A stretch of DNA of 64,000 nt from Flavobacteriales bacterium (GTDB taxonomy: Bacteria; Bacteroidota; Bacteroidia; Flavobacteriales_D; Sanyastnellaceae), in the NCBI GenBank assembly GCA_018402085.1, contig JAGYJM010000002.1:3239501-3303500 (forward strand), written 5' to 3'. Below the pieces are notes generated by a model. That model saw only the letters and a program-made list of their open reading frames with translations. It ran no database searches and had not been told where the DNA came from. Position 1 is the stretch's first letter, and every line of letters begins with the position of its first letter. Both the position numbers and the translations under genes were made by a program. Below, one piece after another: positions 1 through 7,446 of the stretch.

Positions 1-681
1 ACAAAGCCAAATAAAGAAAAAAACAGTCAGGAGGAAGGGAGTAAACCGGTGGGCGTGCTTTTCGCCAATGGATGGTACCGCCACCTCATCACGAATAAAT
101 ATAATGAGGGGCTCAAGTGCATTCTGAATTCCTTTGGGAGCCTGACCCGGACGTTTCTTGTATCCGTTTGCCACGGCGCGGAAAATGATCACCATAAGGA
201 TAATGATCATGAGCATTCCGAATACGCTTTTCGTGATCGAAAAGTCGATCGGCTGCATTCCTATAGGTTGATGACTTTCGTGGTCAACGCTCGCATAGGT
301 GCCATGGTTCATTTCATCAGCCGCATAGAGGATTTTCTCGTGGTAATTGACCACTGACTTGCCGTTTGCGAGCGGCACCTTGACCTTTCCTTCTGTGTCG
401 TGATGAAACGCCGAAGACATGAAGAACTCCAGTCCGTCTCCGGTCCAGAGAATTACCGGCAGCGGAATGCTTACTTCCGGAATACCTTCTGAATGTTTAC
501 CAAAAAGGTGAACGGAGTGTGCATCTGAGATATGATGAATGATGTACTCCCCGGCCTTAAAAGATTCTTCTGCGTGACCGTCTTCAGGGTGATCCACAGC
601 GGTAGCATCAGCAGCCGCCAATACGGTAAATGCGAATCCGCAGAGCATCCATAAAAAAGAGGTGAGACTGGAATTTCTCAT
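1..681 (-). CDS. atpB: F0F1 ATP synthase subunit a, 5' part (cut by window edge)
   Basis: Subunit a forms the proton half-channels of the membrane Fo sector beside the c-ring. The open frame starts with ATG at 681 and runs without a stop to base 1, giving 227 codons. The N-terminus is a hydrophobic leader followed by a His- and acid-rich extracytoplasmic stretch, as in Bacteroidota subunit a, which has an extended, exported N-terminus. A first membrane helix (FGMLMIIILMVIIF) is followed by a segment with KGIQNALEPLIIFIRDEV and then RFTPFLLTVFFFIWLC, the conserved start of the second helix. The essential Arg of helix 4 lies outside the window. The neighbours (small membrane protein, AtpZ, bactofilin, PorW/SprE) match the usual Bacteroidota order upstream of atpB. 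A 181-bp gap with a palindrome separates it from the next gene upstream. Confidence 0.9.
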   Translation of the reverse strand, partial: MRNSSLTSFLWMLCGFAFTVLAAADATAVDHPEDGHAEESFKAGEYIIHHISDAHSVHLFGKHSEGIPEVSIPLPVILWTGDGLEFFMSSAFHHDTEGKVKVPLANGKSVVNYHEKILYAADEMNHGTYASVDHESHQPIGMQPIDFSITKSVFGMLMIIILMVIIFRAVANGYKKRPGQAPKGIQNALEPLIIFIRDEVAVPSIGEKHAHRFTPFLLTVFFFIWLC

Positions 682-825
682 TCCTGCAACGTTAACTACC
701 CGTTTCAAAAATCGGTGCAAAAGTAGGCATTTACTTTCGCCTGCAAGTTTCAAATCGCGATTTTTTCAACAACTCTCACACAAAGTGCGCATCTGACCAT
801 CCGGTGCGCGTTCGCATACGCCGCT

Positions 826-841
826 TCCCGACAAGTCGGGA
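826..841. repeat. REP-like palindrome, family 1 (TCCCGAC-AA-GTCGGGA)
   Basis: This is a perfect 16-bp inverted repeat with a 7-bp stem in the gap between atpB and the small membrane protein gene. The same TCCCGA...TCGGGA core recurs at 5549, in all 13 units of the tRNA-derived array, and twice inside hemW. It has no T-run, so it is not a classical terminator. It sits inside a larger dyad, CGCCGC ... GCGGCG (about 820-856). Confidence 0.6.
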
Positions 842-862
842 CAGGTTACGCGGCGAAAGAAA

Positions 863-1237
863 TCACTCAGGCTTTGCGGTATTCAGCACCGTACGAATTA
901 GCACAATGGTAAACAGGGTGTAAGCGATAAACAGCGACACCACCACCTGGAGAATGTGCTCTTTAACGGTTACCAGATAGAGGAGCACTACCACGAGTGC
1001 TGTAAGTAGTTTAATGCCGACTACGCCGGTAAAGGTGGTCACGAAGCGTTGCGGACTTTTAGCATTTGCACGCAGAAGCATGCGGAAAAACAAGGCGTTC
1101 AGCAGCGCAAAAGTGGTGAAGATGGCCGGAATCACCCAGAGGTAAGGCTCATCGGCATATTGAACATAACCGAAATAAAGAAGGATCAAGGCCGCAAAAG
1201 TGAGGCCGTTGATCATGTGGAAGCGAGCCGTTTTCAT
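863..1237 (-). CDS. small membrane protein of the ATP synthase operon (AtpI-like position)
   Basis: The 124-residue protein has about four hydrophobic segments (near residues 9-25, 35-55, 75-92 and 96-116) and little soluble sequence. I do not recognise a named domain. Its place between AtpZ and atpB is where Bacteroidota carry an uncharacterised AtpI-like membrane protein. An accessory role in Fo or c-ring assembly is therefore inferred from position alone. The start ATG at 1237 overlaps the end of the upstream AtpZ gene by 4 bp (ATGA), which indicates translational coupling. Confidence 0.6.
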   Translation of the reverse strand: MKTARFHMINGLTFAALILLYFGYVQYADEPYLWVIPAIFTTFALLNALFFRMLLRANAKSPQRFVTTFTGVVGIKLLTALVVVLLYLVTVKEHILQVVVSLFIAYTLFTIVLIRTVLNTAKPE

Positions 1238-1449
1238 TTGCGTTGAAAGTCTTTGATGACGTAATAGATGGCTGTCACAACACCGAGCAGCGCCCCTATG
1301 ACGGTTAAGATGGGTTTTTCTGATTCAATGTATTCGTCAAGACGCATCCCTCCGTAGGTGAACAGTCCAATGGCGGCGGCCATCGTAAATGCCATCCCGG
1401 AGTAGCGCAGGAAGCCGTCAGGCTGTTTTCTCTTCGGCGGCCGTTTCAC
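1234..1449 (-). CDS. AtpZ/AtpI family ATP synthase accessory protein
   Basis: The 71-residue protein has a basic N-terminus (MKRPPKRKQ) and two membrane helices, at about residues 18-35 and 45-65. The sequence between them, GGMRLDEYIES, matches the G-x-x-L-D spacing of the AtpZ/AtpI family (putative F0F1 subunit, Mg/Ca transport-related). Known members assist assembly or ion supply of the Fo motor. The start codon is GTG at 1449, and the gene overlaps the end of the bactofilin gene by 32 bp, so the start is less certain than the family. It is followed by the small membrane protein and atpB. Confidence 0.75.
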   Translation of the reverse strand: MKRPPKRKQPDGFLRYSGMAFTMAAAIGLFTYGGMRLDEYIESEKPILTVIGALLGVVTAIYYVIKDFQRK

Positions 1450-1837
1450 GGTTTCGCAGGTCTTTCACCTTGCTGCCCATGTGCACGTTACCGGTCATTT
1501 TCGCACCGGGCTCGATGCTGAGCTGACCGTAGTGAATTTCACCTTCTACACTCGCAGAAGCTTTCAGTGAGAGAAGGTCTTCTACCATGGTGGTACCTTC
1601 CATTTTGCCCTCCACTTCACAATTCTGGCACACAATAGAACCGCTGACCTTGCCGCTCGGCCCCACAACCAACCTTCCTTTAGTTTTCAGTTCACCCTCG
1701 AAGTTTCCGTCGATTCGGATGTTGCTCTCACAGTCAATTTCGCCCTTGAAGGACGTTCCTTCCACAATGCGGTTGATGGCTCTCTCAATGGAGTTATCAA
1801 TTGATTTTCTGCCCATTCGGTTATTCTTTTTCAACAT
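1418..1837 (-). CDS. bactofilin (polymer-forming cytoskeletal protein)
   Basis: Bactofilins polymerise into cytoskeletal filaments through a right-handed beta-helix core. This 139-residue protein has the expected build: a short disordered N-terminus, then residues about 28-120 made of short beta-rungs rich in Gly and Val (GTSFKGEIDCESNIRIDG, KGRLVVGPSGKVSGSIVC), and a charged C-terminal tail (RNRETAAEEKTA). The ATG at 1837 is preceded by the end of the PorW/SprE-like gene only 6 bp away, so the two are probably co-transcribed. The 3' end overlaps the AtpZ start. Confidence 0.9.
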   Translation of the reverse strand: MLKKNNRMGRKSIDNSIERAINRIVEGTSFKGEIDCESNIRIDGNFEGELKTKGRLVVGPSGKVSGSIVCQNCEVEGKMEGTTMVEDLLSLKASASVEGEIHYGQLSIEPGAKMTGNVHMGSKVKDLRNRETAAEEKTA

Positions 1838-1843
1838 ATCGCC

Positions 1844-4522
1844 TCACAGTTCATAGTTCTGCAGAAAGAAGCCCTGGTACGCCTCGAGGTCTTTGTTCTT
1901 GAACAAGGTAACGTAGTTTTCTTTCGATATCAAAGAAACTACGTAGCCAGCATCACGCAGGCTTTTGGTGTCTTCACTGCTTTGGAAGGTGTTGTAGAAA
2001 GCTGTGCTTTCAGCGATGCGGTTAAAGGTCTTGACGAGTACCACCTGGTGGTCGCGATCGATCAGGTTGCTTGACACCTTCAATCCCCCGCTCTTGAAAT
2101 ACTTCGATGAAAAATCTGAAAGCTGTGCTTTGATCTCGTTGACGTTGCCCTCACCCATGGGAAGCACCAGCATAAAGTAGTGGCGTGACCCTTCGTTGAA
2201 ATCGAACGGGTACTCTTCTACAACCTCTTCTTCCGGCTCCCCTTTTTGTTCCTCTTTGATCTCTTCTCGGAGCTTTTTCAGCTTGTCTGCAGCAAAAGCG
2301 GCTTCTTCCGTATCCGGACATTCAGCCACAATTTTCTCAAGCTCTTTGATATAATTGTCGCGCATTCCTACGCGGCCATCCATCCCGCCAATCCCTTGCG
2401 CCTTGAGCAGTTTGTACTTGCAGAGCATGTGGTTTTCAGGCTCGTTCGCAATCACTTCTGTTGTTTCAAGGATCACATTCTGGTATTGGCGCTTGTAGTA
2501 TTTATCGAGCACTTGTTCGTATGCCCTTCGTTCTTCCGCTTTCTTGAGCTCTGCATAGTCTTGATACTCGGGGTTCTCCACCAGCATTGCCCACTCACTT
2601 CCGGGGTAGCGTTCGAGGATCATATCGCCCCAATGGCGGCTGTTACAGGTTCCGCAGAAGGGGTTTTGGTACCCTTGTGACTCTTTGAAGAGGTAGGTGC
2701 GGTAAAGCAGGTAGAAGGCCGTTGGGTGATACTCTGACTCATCATAGCGGGTAACGAGAACTTCCCACTGCTCAATGGCATTATCGAGGTCTTCAAGTTT
2801 TTCGCGGTAGATAACTCCTGAGTTGTAATAGGCATCCGCAATGGCGATTTGGCTTTCTCCTTGTGCCTGGTCTGAGCATGGAAGTTGTGCGAGCATCTCG
2901 TCAACACTCGGCACCTGGTCTTCAATACTCACCTCTTCGGTCACTTGTGCTTCTGCCTCTTCCTGAGTGGGTTCTTCTTCACCATCTGAGAATGTCGCAC
3001 TGATCTTGTTGCTTCGGCGCCAGTCATCCGCGAGTTCACGCATGCCCCAGTAGGCGGTAAAGTTTGACTTTCCTGTTTGGCGCAAGGCCGGGTTGTAGGG
3101 CCAGAAGGTGCCGGCTCCTCCTACCACGTCGCTGCTCTCTCCTGCTGCTGCTGCCTGCTGCGCTGCGAGCATGGCCGCCTCCAGCTCATCAATTTGCTGC
3201 TGTCGGATGCCTTCCAACTTTGCGACGAGTTCTTCATCACCCAGCTCGCAAAGCATTGCCAGGCTGTCTTTTTCATCAATCACATTCAGGTAGGTCACCA
3301 GTTCTGTCAATGATTCAGCCTTATTTCTGACGTCTTCATAGCGATCGTGATCTTCTTCGATGTTTCTGAAGGTGCTGTCGTAATAGGCTTGCGCAAGCTG
3401 GTAGGCTTTGTCTTCCAGGTACAGATCGGCCAGGCTGAGGAAGCTTTTCATCTTCTGCTTCTGGTTGCCTTCATTCACGAGAAGTGACGTTTCGAGGTAG
3501 TCAATTCCTTGCGCCCGGTTTTGCTCTTCCAGTTCGAGTTGCGCCAACGCGTAATAGATCTGGTCTTGATACTCTTCATTCTTATCGTCTTTCAGCATGT
3601 CAAAGAGGGTCTCTTTGATCACTGCCGAATTGCCCCCTCGCCGATCAAAAGCCATGGCTTGCATGATCTTGGCGTAAAATTCCATTTCATACTCCGGACG
3701 AAGTTTGAGCACTCCGTTGAAATAGGCGATGGCATCCTGCGCTTTTCCCTGGGCCTGCATGAGCTGAGCAAGAATGAAGGTTGGCCGCGCTTTATCTTTC
3801 TTTTTCTTGATGAGGCGTATGGCCTTTTCGAGCTGATCTGCTGCGTCTTTGTACTCGCCTATCCGAATGAAGTAATCGGCATAAACCATCAGTACTTCAG
3901 CCTCTGCCTCTTCTTCGAGGTTATTCACCTGCACCGCCTTTCGCACGGCATTCTTTGCGCGCACGAAGTCGCCTACTTCAAGGTAGCAGCGGGTGAGCCA
4001 GGCATTCGACAGGGCCTGCATTTCTTTCTCTTTGTACTTGCGGCTTACGAAGAGGAACATCTCTTCGGCTTTGTAATAATTCTGTTTGAAGAAGTACGCC
4101 TTCCCGATGAGCAGGTAGTTGTCATCAATCCACTTGTTCATTTCGGGGCGGTCTCGCTTCTTCTTAAGCTGCCGCCTGGGGGGATCCATATTATGGCGTT
4201 CAATGACGCGGGAGCTTTTCTCTACCACCCGCTCCATCAGCGGAAAAATCTCTTGTGCGTTCTCTTCAGAACCGTAAATGAACACCGAAAGGATTTCGTC
4301 GTAATCATCTTCTTGCTTTTCATTCAGGGTCATCTGAGATTCACGCATCGCTTCTTTGGCATAGAAATACCCGTTATACCGCGCCGTTGTGTTGTGAAAT
4401 ACACGGTATACAAAGCCATCTTTGCGCGTGGTACAAGCAAAGGTGCTGAGCATGGCGAGTGCCAGCAAGAGTTTTATGATCTGATCTGAACGCAATTGCA
4501 GTTGTTTCTGCGGTTCCGGCAT
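1844..4522 (-). CDS. PorW/SprE-like TPR lipoprotein (T9SS / gliding accessory)
   Basis: The 892-residue protein starts with a hydrophobic leader ending in STFAC at Cys30, a plausible though not ideal lipobox, so it is probably an outer-membrane-anchored periplasmic lipoprotein. It is followed by many degenerate TPR pairs (for example LLIGKAYFFKQNYYKAEEMF, ADYFIRIGEYKDAADQLEKA) up to about residue 690. After an acidic Glu-rich linker (about 705-730) there is a C-terminal domain. The architecture, length and position beside bactofilin match PorW of Porphyromonas and SprE of Flavobacterium, which are needed for type IX secretion and gliding. A Bacteroidota -7 box (TAATTTTG) lies at 4542-4549 upstream. 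The abundance of T9SS cargo in this window fits the role. Confidence 0.75.
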   Translation of the reverse strand: MPEPQKQLQLRSDQIIKLLLALAMLSTFACTTRKDGFVYRVFHNTTARYNGYFYAKEAMRESQMTLNEKQEDDYDEILSVFIYGSEENAQEIFPLMERVVEKSSRVIERHNMDPPRRQLKKKRDRPEMNKWIDDNYLLIGKAYFFKQNYYKAEEMFLFVSRKYKEKEMQALSNAWLTRCYLEVGDFVRAKNAVRKAVQVNNLEEEAEAEVLMVYADYFIRIGEYKDAADQLEKAIRLIKKKKDKARPTFILAQLMQAQGKAQDAIAYFNGVLKLRPEYEMEFYAKIMQAMAFDRRGGNSAVIKETLFDMLKDDKNEEYQDQIYYALAQLELEEQNRAQGIDYLETSLLVNEGNQKQKMKSFLSLADLYLEDKAYQLAQAYYDSTFRNIEEDHDRYEDVRNKAESLTELVTYLNVIDEKDSLAMLCELGDEELVAKLEGIRQQQIDELEAAMLAAQQAAAAGESSDVVGGAGTFWPYNPALRQTGKSNFTAYWGMRELADDWRRSNKISATFSDGEEEPTQEEAEAQVTEEVSIEDQVPSVDEMLAQLPCSDQAQGESQIAIADAYYNSGVIYREKLEDLDNAIEQWEVLVTRYDESEYHPTAFYLLYRTYLFKESQGYQNPFCGTCNSRHWGDMILERYPGSEWAMLVENPEYQDYAELKKAEERRAYEQVLDKYYKRQYQNVILETTEVIANEPENHMLCKYKLLKAQGIGGMDGRVGMRDNYIKELEKIVAECPDTEEAAFAADKLKKLREEIKEEQKGEPEEEVVEEYPFDFNEGSRHYFMLVLPMGEGNVNEIKAQLSDFSSKYFKSGGLKVSSNLIDRDHQVVLVKTFNRIAESTAFYNTFQSSEDTKSLRDAGYVVSLISKENYVTLFKNKDLEAYQGFFLQNYEL

Positions 4523-4541
4523 CCTCTAAACACAGAACACG

Positions 4542-4549
4542 CAAAATTA
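4542..4549 (-). promoter_or_regulatory. Bacteroidota -7 box for the PorW/SprE-like gene
   Basis: TAATTTTG on the minus strand fits the Bacteroidota sigma consensus TAnnTTTG and lies about 20 bp before the ATG at 4522. No clear -33 TTTG was seen at the expected distance. Confidence 0.5.
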
Positions 4550-4614
4550 TTTTAATTTTTCCGTTTTTCTTTGCCGACTGTCCGTAGTGGGGGAGATTAG
4601 CGAAAAAGTATCGA

Positions 4615-5487
4615 GTGAACAAACGCAGAAAGAAGATCGTTAGACGGCTAAAGCGGGAATTTCGCCTGTCGCTGCTGCATGAAGCCAGTTATGAAGAGCG
4701 GTTCTCCATTCTACTCACGCCTTTCAATGTCATCCTGCTCATTGCGGGCTTCGTGCTGTTGGTGGGCGGAATTGCCTACTCCATCACTGCCTTAACCCCC
4801 TTGCGCGAGTACGTGGTGCCCGGTTACATTGACGATCAGCACCGAAGAGATGCCGCCGCTGCGCGCCGCGCCGCAGATTCTTTGCTCATTGAGCTTCACA
4901 AGCAGGAAGAATACCTCGAAACGCTTAAGATCATCATGTCTGGCGGGGTACCTTATGACAGCCTCGCCACCGCTCCCCGCAACACGGTGCAGGAGGGTGA
5001 CCTCGCCTATGAACTCTCACCCGAAGACAGCGCCTTGCGGGCTCGAATTGAAGACGAAGACCGTTTTTCATTGCGCGTGGGAAACAGCGGAACAGTCGAA
5101 AGCCAAACTGCCCGTGGTGTCTTGTTTAAACCGGTTGATGGTTCAGTAAGCGCACATTATGATGCCGAAATCGAGCATTTTGGGGTTGACCTGGTAGCTC
5201 CCGAAAATTCAGTCATCAAAGCGGTGCAAGACGGAACCATCATCATCGCTTCGTACACTTCTGATGGCGGACATGTCATTGCGGTGCAGCATGAAGGAAG
5301 CCTCGTCTCTGTGTATAAGCACAACAGTGCGCTCTACAAAAAAGTTGGTGATCAGGTGCGTGCCGGCGAGTCAATCGCGGTGATCGGAAACACCGGTGAC
5401 CACTCTGACGGGCCGCACCTCCACTTCGAACTGTGGCAGCGGGGTGTGCCTGTTGACCCCCTCGAATTTCTAATTTTCGAAGAGTAA
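4615..5487 (+). CDS. M23 (LytM-type) metallopeptidase, membrane-anchored
   Basis: The 290-residue protein has a basic N-terminus, one membrane helix at about residues 38-60, a coiled-coil-like stretch (about 78-105) and a C-terminal M23 peptidase domain (about 165-285). The zinc ligands are visible as HFGVDL (His, Asp) and HLHFE (His). Such enzymes cut peptidoglycan cross-links or act as activators of other hydrolases. The start codon is GTG at 4615. The gene is divergent from the PorW/SprE-like gene with about 90 bp between them. An M23 gene next to SprE, bactofilin and the atp genes is a conserved Bacteroidota arrangement. Confidence 0.9.
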   Translation: MNKRRKKIVRRLKREFRLSLLHEASYEERFSILLTPFNVILLIAGFVLLVGGIAYSITALTPLREYVVPGYIDDQHRRDAAAARRAADSLLIELHKQEEYLETLKIIMSGGVPYDSLATAPRNTVQEGDLAYELSPEDSALRARIEDEDRFSLRVGNSGTVESQTARGVLFKPVDGSVSAHYDAEIEHFGVDLVAPENSVIKAVQDGTIIIASYTSDGGHVIAVQHEGSLVSVYKHNSALYKKVGDQVRAGESIAVIGNTGDHSDGPHLHFELWQRGVPVDPLEFLIFEE

Positions 5488-5548
5488 GCTTGATCCGTTT
5501 ACTGCCTTAATATGGTGGCTATTCGCGTTTCTTTCCGCGCGAGACTTG

Positions 5549-5564
5549 TCCCGGTTTATCGGGA
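5549..5564. repeat. REP-like palindrome, family 1
   Basis: TCCCG-gtttat-CGGGA, in the same context (CTTGTCCC ... GGGAAGCG) as the copy at 826, reversed. It lies in the noncoding stretch after the M23 gene. The rest of 5488-5719 holds only short frames without recognisable products. Confidence 0.5.
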
Positions 5565-5719
5565 AGCGCCGGATCCAGACAAGTTCTGCTGCTTCGCAGA
5601 TCTACCTGACTTCACTCACTTCTTCTCATTTGCAGCTCTTGCATGTCAAGAGGCTCTTTGGGCCTGCCGGACAAGAGCTTACAGGAAATCAAATCGTTAC
5701 ATGTGAGTATCCTCCACCG

Positions 5720-6031
5720 CTAAACCGCTCCGGCCTGCAGTTCTAACACCTCTGCGTTCTGAAACGCTTCTTCGAAATTGAGCTCTGACGAAAACTTTAG
5801 CGAAACATTTTGTTCTCCATTTCGAACAGCTTCAGGGAAGTCGGGCACGTCAAGCCCAATATCCTGCAGAACTGAGGTAAGGTTAGAAAGATTCTTTTCG
5901 GTGGGCTCTATCCAGAAATCAACGTCAGTGGAATGTCGCCGGTAACAGTGAAAGTTGACGGCTTCCCCCCACCAAGATCATTCGCGCCTTGCGATGAGGG
6001 CACGCTCTTATAAATCGACCCACTTCCTCAT
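5720..6031 (-). pseudogene. nucleotidyltransferase-fold protein, frameshifted
   Basis: Reading the minus strand gives EEVGRFIRAC...KARMILVGG in one frame and EAVNFHCYRRHSTDVDFWIE in the next, followed by about 55 more residues to TAG at 5720. Together they match the small Bacteroidota nucleotidyltransferase-fold proteins (GG...R.H..D.DFW active-site pattern) usually found as the second gene of a two-gene toxin-antitoxin-like pair. The break falls in a run of six G (near 5965-5970), so one base too many or two too few. A second discrepancy lies at the 5' end: the ATG at 6031, which overlaps the upstream stop as ATGA, enters a frame that stops after seven codons. It is either a decayed gene or one broken by sequencing or slippage. 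Confidence 0.55.
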
Positions 6032-6267
6032 CCTAAAGAGCCATAAGATCGGTGATAGATTACCAGATTCGATTTGCGCTCAGAGGATTTACCGGTGGTT
6101 GCGCTTCGCGTACTTGCCTCCAAAAACCAGCAGAGACGATCAGCTTTTGACAATGCAAGAAAGGCCTGTTCCCATTCGCGATTGCTTTCTTCTTTGGTCG
6201 TAAATCGAATCGATTTTATTTCCTTAAAGGTGCCGAAAGACGCCGAAAATTGAATGCGTTCACACAT
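6028..6267 (-). CDS. small partner protein of the nucleotidyltransferase (hypothetical)
   Basis: A 79-residue frame whose stop TGA overlaps the ATG at 6031 of the broken nucleotidyltransferase, the usual two-gene arrangement. The sequence has an acidic helix and a segment ALSKADRLCWFLEASTR. This resembles the S-x-x-D/E-R-L-x-W-F/L-x-E-x pattern of short proteins that precede such nucleotidyltransferases in Bacteroidota. Nothing else is recognisable. The tail after residue 58 may be out of frame. It may be a remnant with its partner. Confidence 0.35.
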   Translation of the reverse strand: MCERIQFSASFGTFKEIKSIRFTTKEESNREWEQAFLALSKADRLCWFLEASTRSATTGKSSERKSNLVIYHRSYGSLG

Positions 6268-6283
6268 CCGGCGCTTTGCGCCG
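6265..6283. repeat. REP-like palindrome, family 2 (CATC-CGGCGC-TTT-GCGCCG)
   Basis: A 6-bp GC-only stem with a TTT loop, preceded by CATC. The same element occurs inverted inside the aminopeptidase gene (11044-11063) and downstream of mnmG (43415-43434). Confidence 0.5.
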
Positions 6284-6332
6284 AAAAAAGCCTCTCGTCA
6301 CAACATAACGCTGACCACTGACGACCTGCTCT

Positions 6333-7259
6333 CTACTCCACCAACGTGATATCGAAGTCTACCAGGTCAACAAACTTCTGGATGCGGTGATCAATGGCTT
6401 CGGTTGTCAGGTCCATCAGGCGCTCAGTGCCAAAGGCCTCACAGGTGAATGACGCCATGGCTGAGCCAATAATGACCGCACGCTTGAGGTTCTCAAATGA
6501 ACAATCGTCGGTGTGGGCGAGATAGCCCATCATTCCGCCGGCGAAGGTGTCTCCTGCCCCGGTTGGATCTACGACGTCTTCAAGTGGAAGCGCCGGCGCG
6601 AAAAAGACTTGTTCGTCATCAAACAAGAGTGCGCCGTGCTCACCTTTCTTGATGATCAGGTAACGCGGACCCATTTTCAGAATTTTCTGTGCCGCTTTCA
6701 CCAGCGAATGCTCCCGGGTCAACTGGCGCGCCTCTTCATCGTTGATGGTAAGGAGGTCGATCTTGGCAATCACTTTGGCGAGATCGTCCATTGCAATGTC
6801 CATCCAGAAGTTCATGGTGTCGAGCGCCACGAGCTTCGGACGTTTGGGCAATTGCTCAATTACAGACATCTGCACTTGCGGCGCCAGGTTGCCGAGCATC
6901 ACATACTCACTGTCTTTGGCGGCCTCCGGCACTTTCGGCTCAAAGGTCTCCAGAACGTTCAGTTCAGTCACGAGTGTGTCTCGGCTATTGAGATCATAGT
7001 GGTACTTGCCACTCCAGAAGAACGATTTTTCGCCCTCCTTGATCTCGAGTCCGTCTTGATTGATGCCCCTCCTGGAAAGTTCACGAAGTACTTCCTCCGG
7101 AAAATCGCTTCCAATTACAGAGATGAGATGCGACTGCTTTACAAAATAGCTGGCCGCCAGCGTGATGTAAGTGGCTGCCCCGCCAACGATTTTATCGGTT
7201 TTCCCAAATGGCGTTTCGATGGCATCAAAGGCCACCGTTCCTACGGCGATCAGACTCAT
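6333..7259 (-). CDS. PfkB-family carbohydrate/nucleoside kinase
   Basis: A 308-residue ribokinase-fold kinase transferring the ATP gamma-phosphate to a sugar or nucleoside hydroxyl. Visible motifs are the N-terminal GG signature (DKIVGGAATYITLAASYF, about residues 20-37) and the C-terminal anion hole and catalytic base DPTGAGDTFAGG (about 232-243). The substrate cannot be read from sequence; this branch, common in Bacteroidota, is usually annotated only as sugar kinase. The ATG at 7259 is chosen because a -7 box lies directly upstream at 7275-7282; an upstream TTG at 7277 would lie inside the promoter. The gene stands alone. Confidence 0.88.
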   Translation of the reverse strand: MSLIAVGTVAFDAIETPFGKTDKIVGGAATYITLAASYFVKQSHLISVIGSDFPEEVLRELSRRGINQDGLEIKEGEKSFFWSGKYHYDLNSRDTLVTELNVLETFEPKVPEAAKDSEYVMLGNLAPQVQMSVIEQLPKRPKLVALDTMNFWMDIAMDDLAKVIAKIDLLTINDEEARQLTREHSLVKAAQKILKMGPRYLIIKKGEHGALLFDDEQVFFAPALPLEDVVDPTGAGDTFAGGMMGYLAHTDDCSFENLKRAVIIGSAMASFTCEAFGTERLMDLTTEAIDHRIQKFVDLVDFDITLVE

Positions 7260-7274
7260 TGTTGAAATTTTGTG

Positions 7275-7282
7275 CAAAGATA
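7275..7282 (-). promoter_or_regulatory. Bacteroidota -7 box for the PfkB kinase
   Basis: TATCTTTG followed by CAC on the minus strand is an exact match to TAnnTTTG and lies 15 bp before the ATG at 7259. It decides the start codon of the kinase. Confidence 0.6.
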
Positions 7283-7341
7283 TTGTTTCATTCGAGAGAT
7301 TAGCGTAATATTGCAGCCCGTTTCAAAAGACGGTGTTAAAT

Positions 7342-7415
7342 TCCCCTGTAGCTCAGTTGGTTAGAGCATCTGACTGTTAATCAGAGGGTCGTTGGTTCAA
7401 GTCCAACCGGGGGAG
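7342..7415 (+). tRNA. tRNA-Asn (anticodon GTT)
   Basis: The 74-nt gene folds into a full cloverleaf: acceptor TCCCCTG with CGGGGGA, D arm GCTCAGTTGGTTAGAGC, anticodon stem TCTGA/TCAGA with loop CTGTTAA (GTT at positions 34-36, so Asn), variable loop GGGTC, and T arm GTTGG-TTCAAGT-CCAAC. The full 3' CCA is not encoded. A hairpin terminator follows at 7420-7446. This is the intact parent of the degenerate tandem array that follows. Confidence 0.95.
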
Positions 7416-7419
7416 CAAC

Positions 7420-7446
7420 AAGGGAGGCACTGGCGTCCCTTTTTTT
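7420..7446 (+). terminator. rho-independent terminator of tRNA-Asn (unit copied through the array)
   Basis: AAGGGA ... TCCCTT stem (inner GC/GC pair around ACTG, one G-G mismatch) followed by a run of T. The same hairpin closes every unit of the downstream array, so there are about 14 near-identical terminators in 1.5 kb. Confidence 0.8.

Noticed and set aside
3509-4489. Plus-strand 326-codon frame
   Set aside because: Antisense shadow of the PorW/SprE-like gene; low-complexity hydrophobic translation without domain pattern.
6513-7265. Plus-strand 250-codon frame
   Set aside because: Antisense shadow of the PfkB kinase gene.
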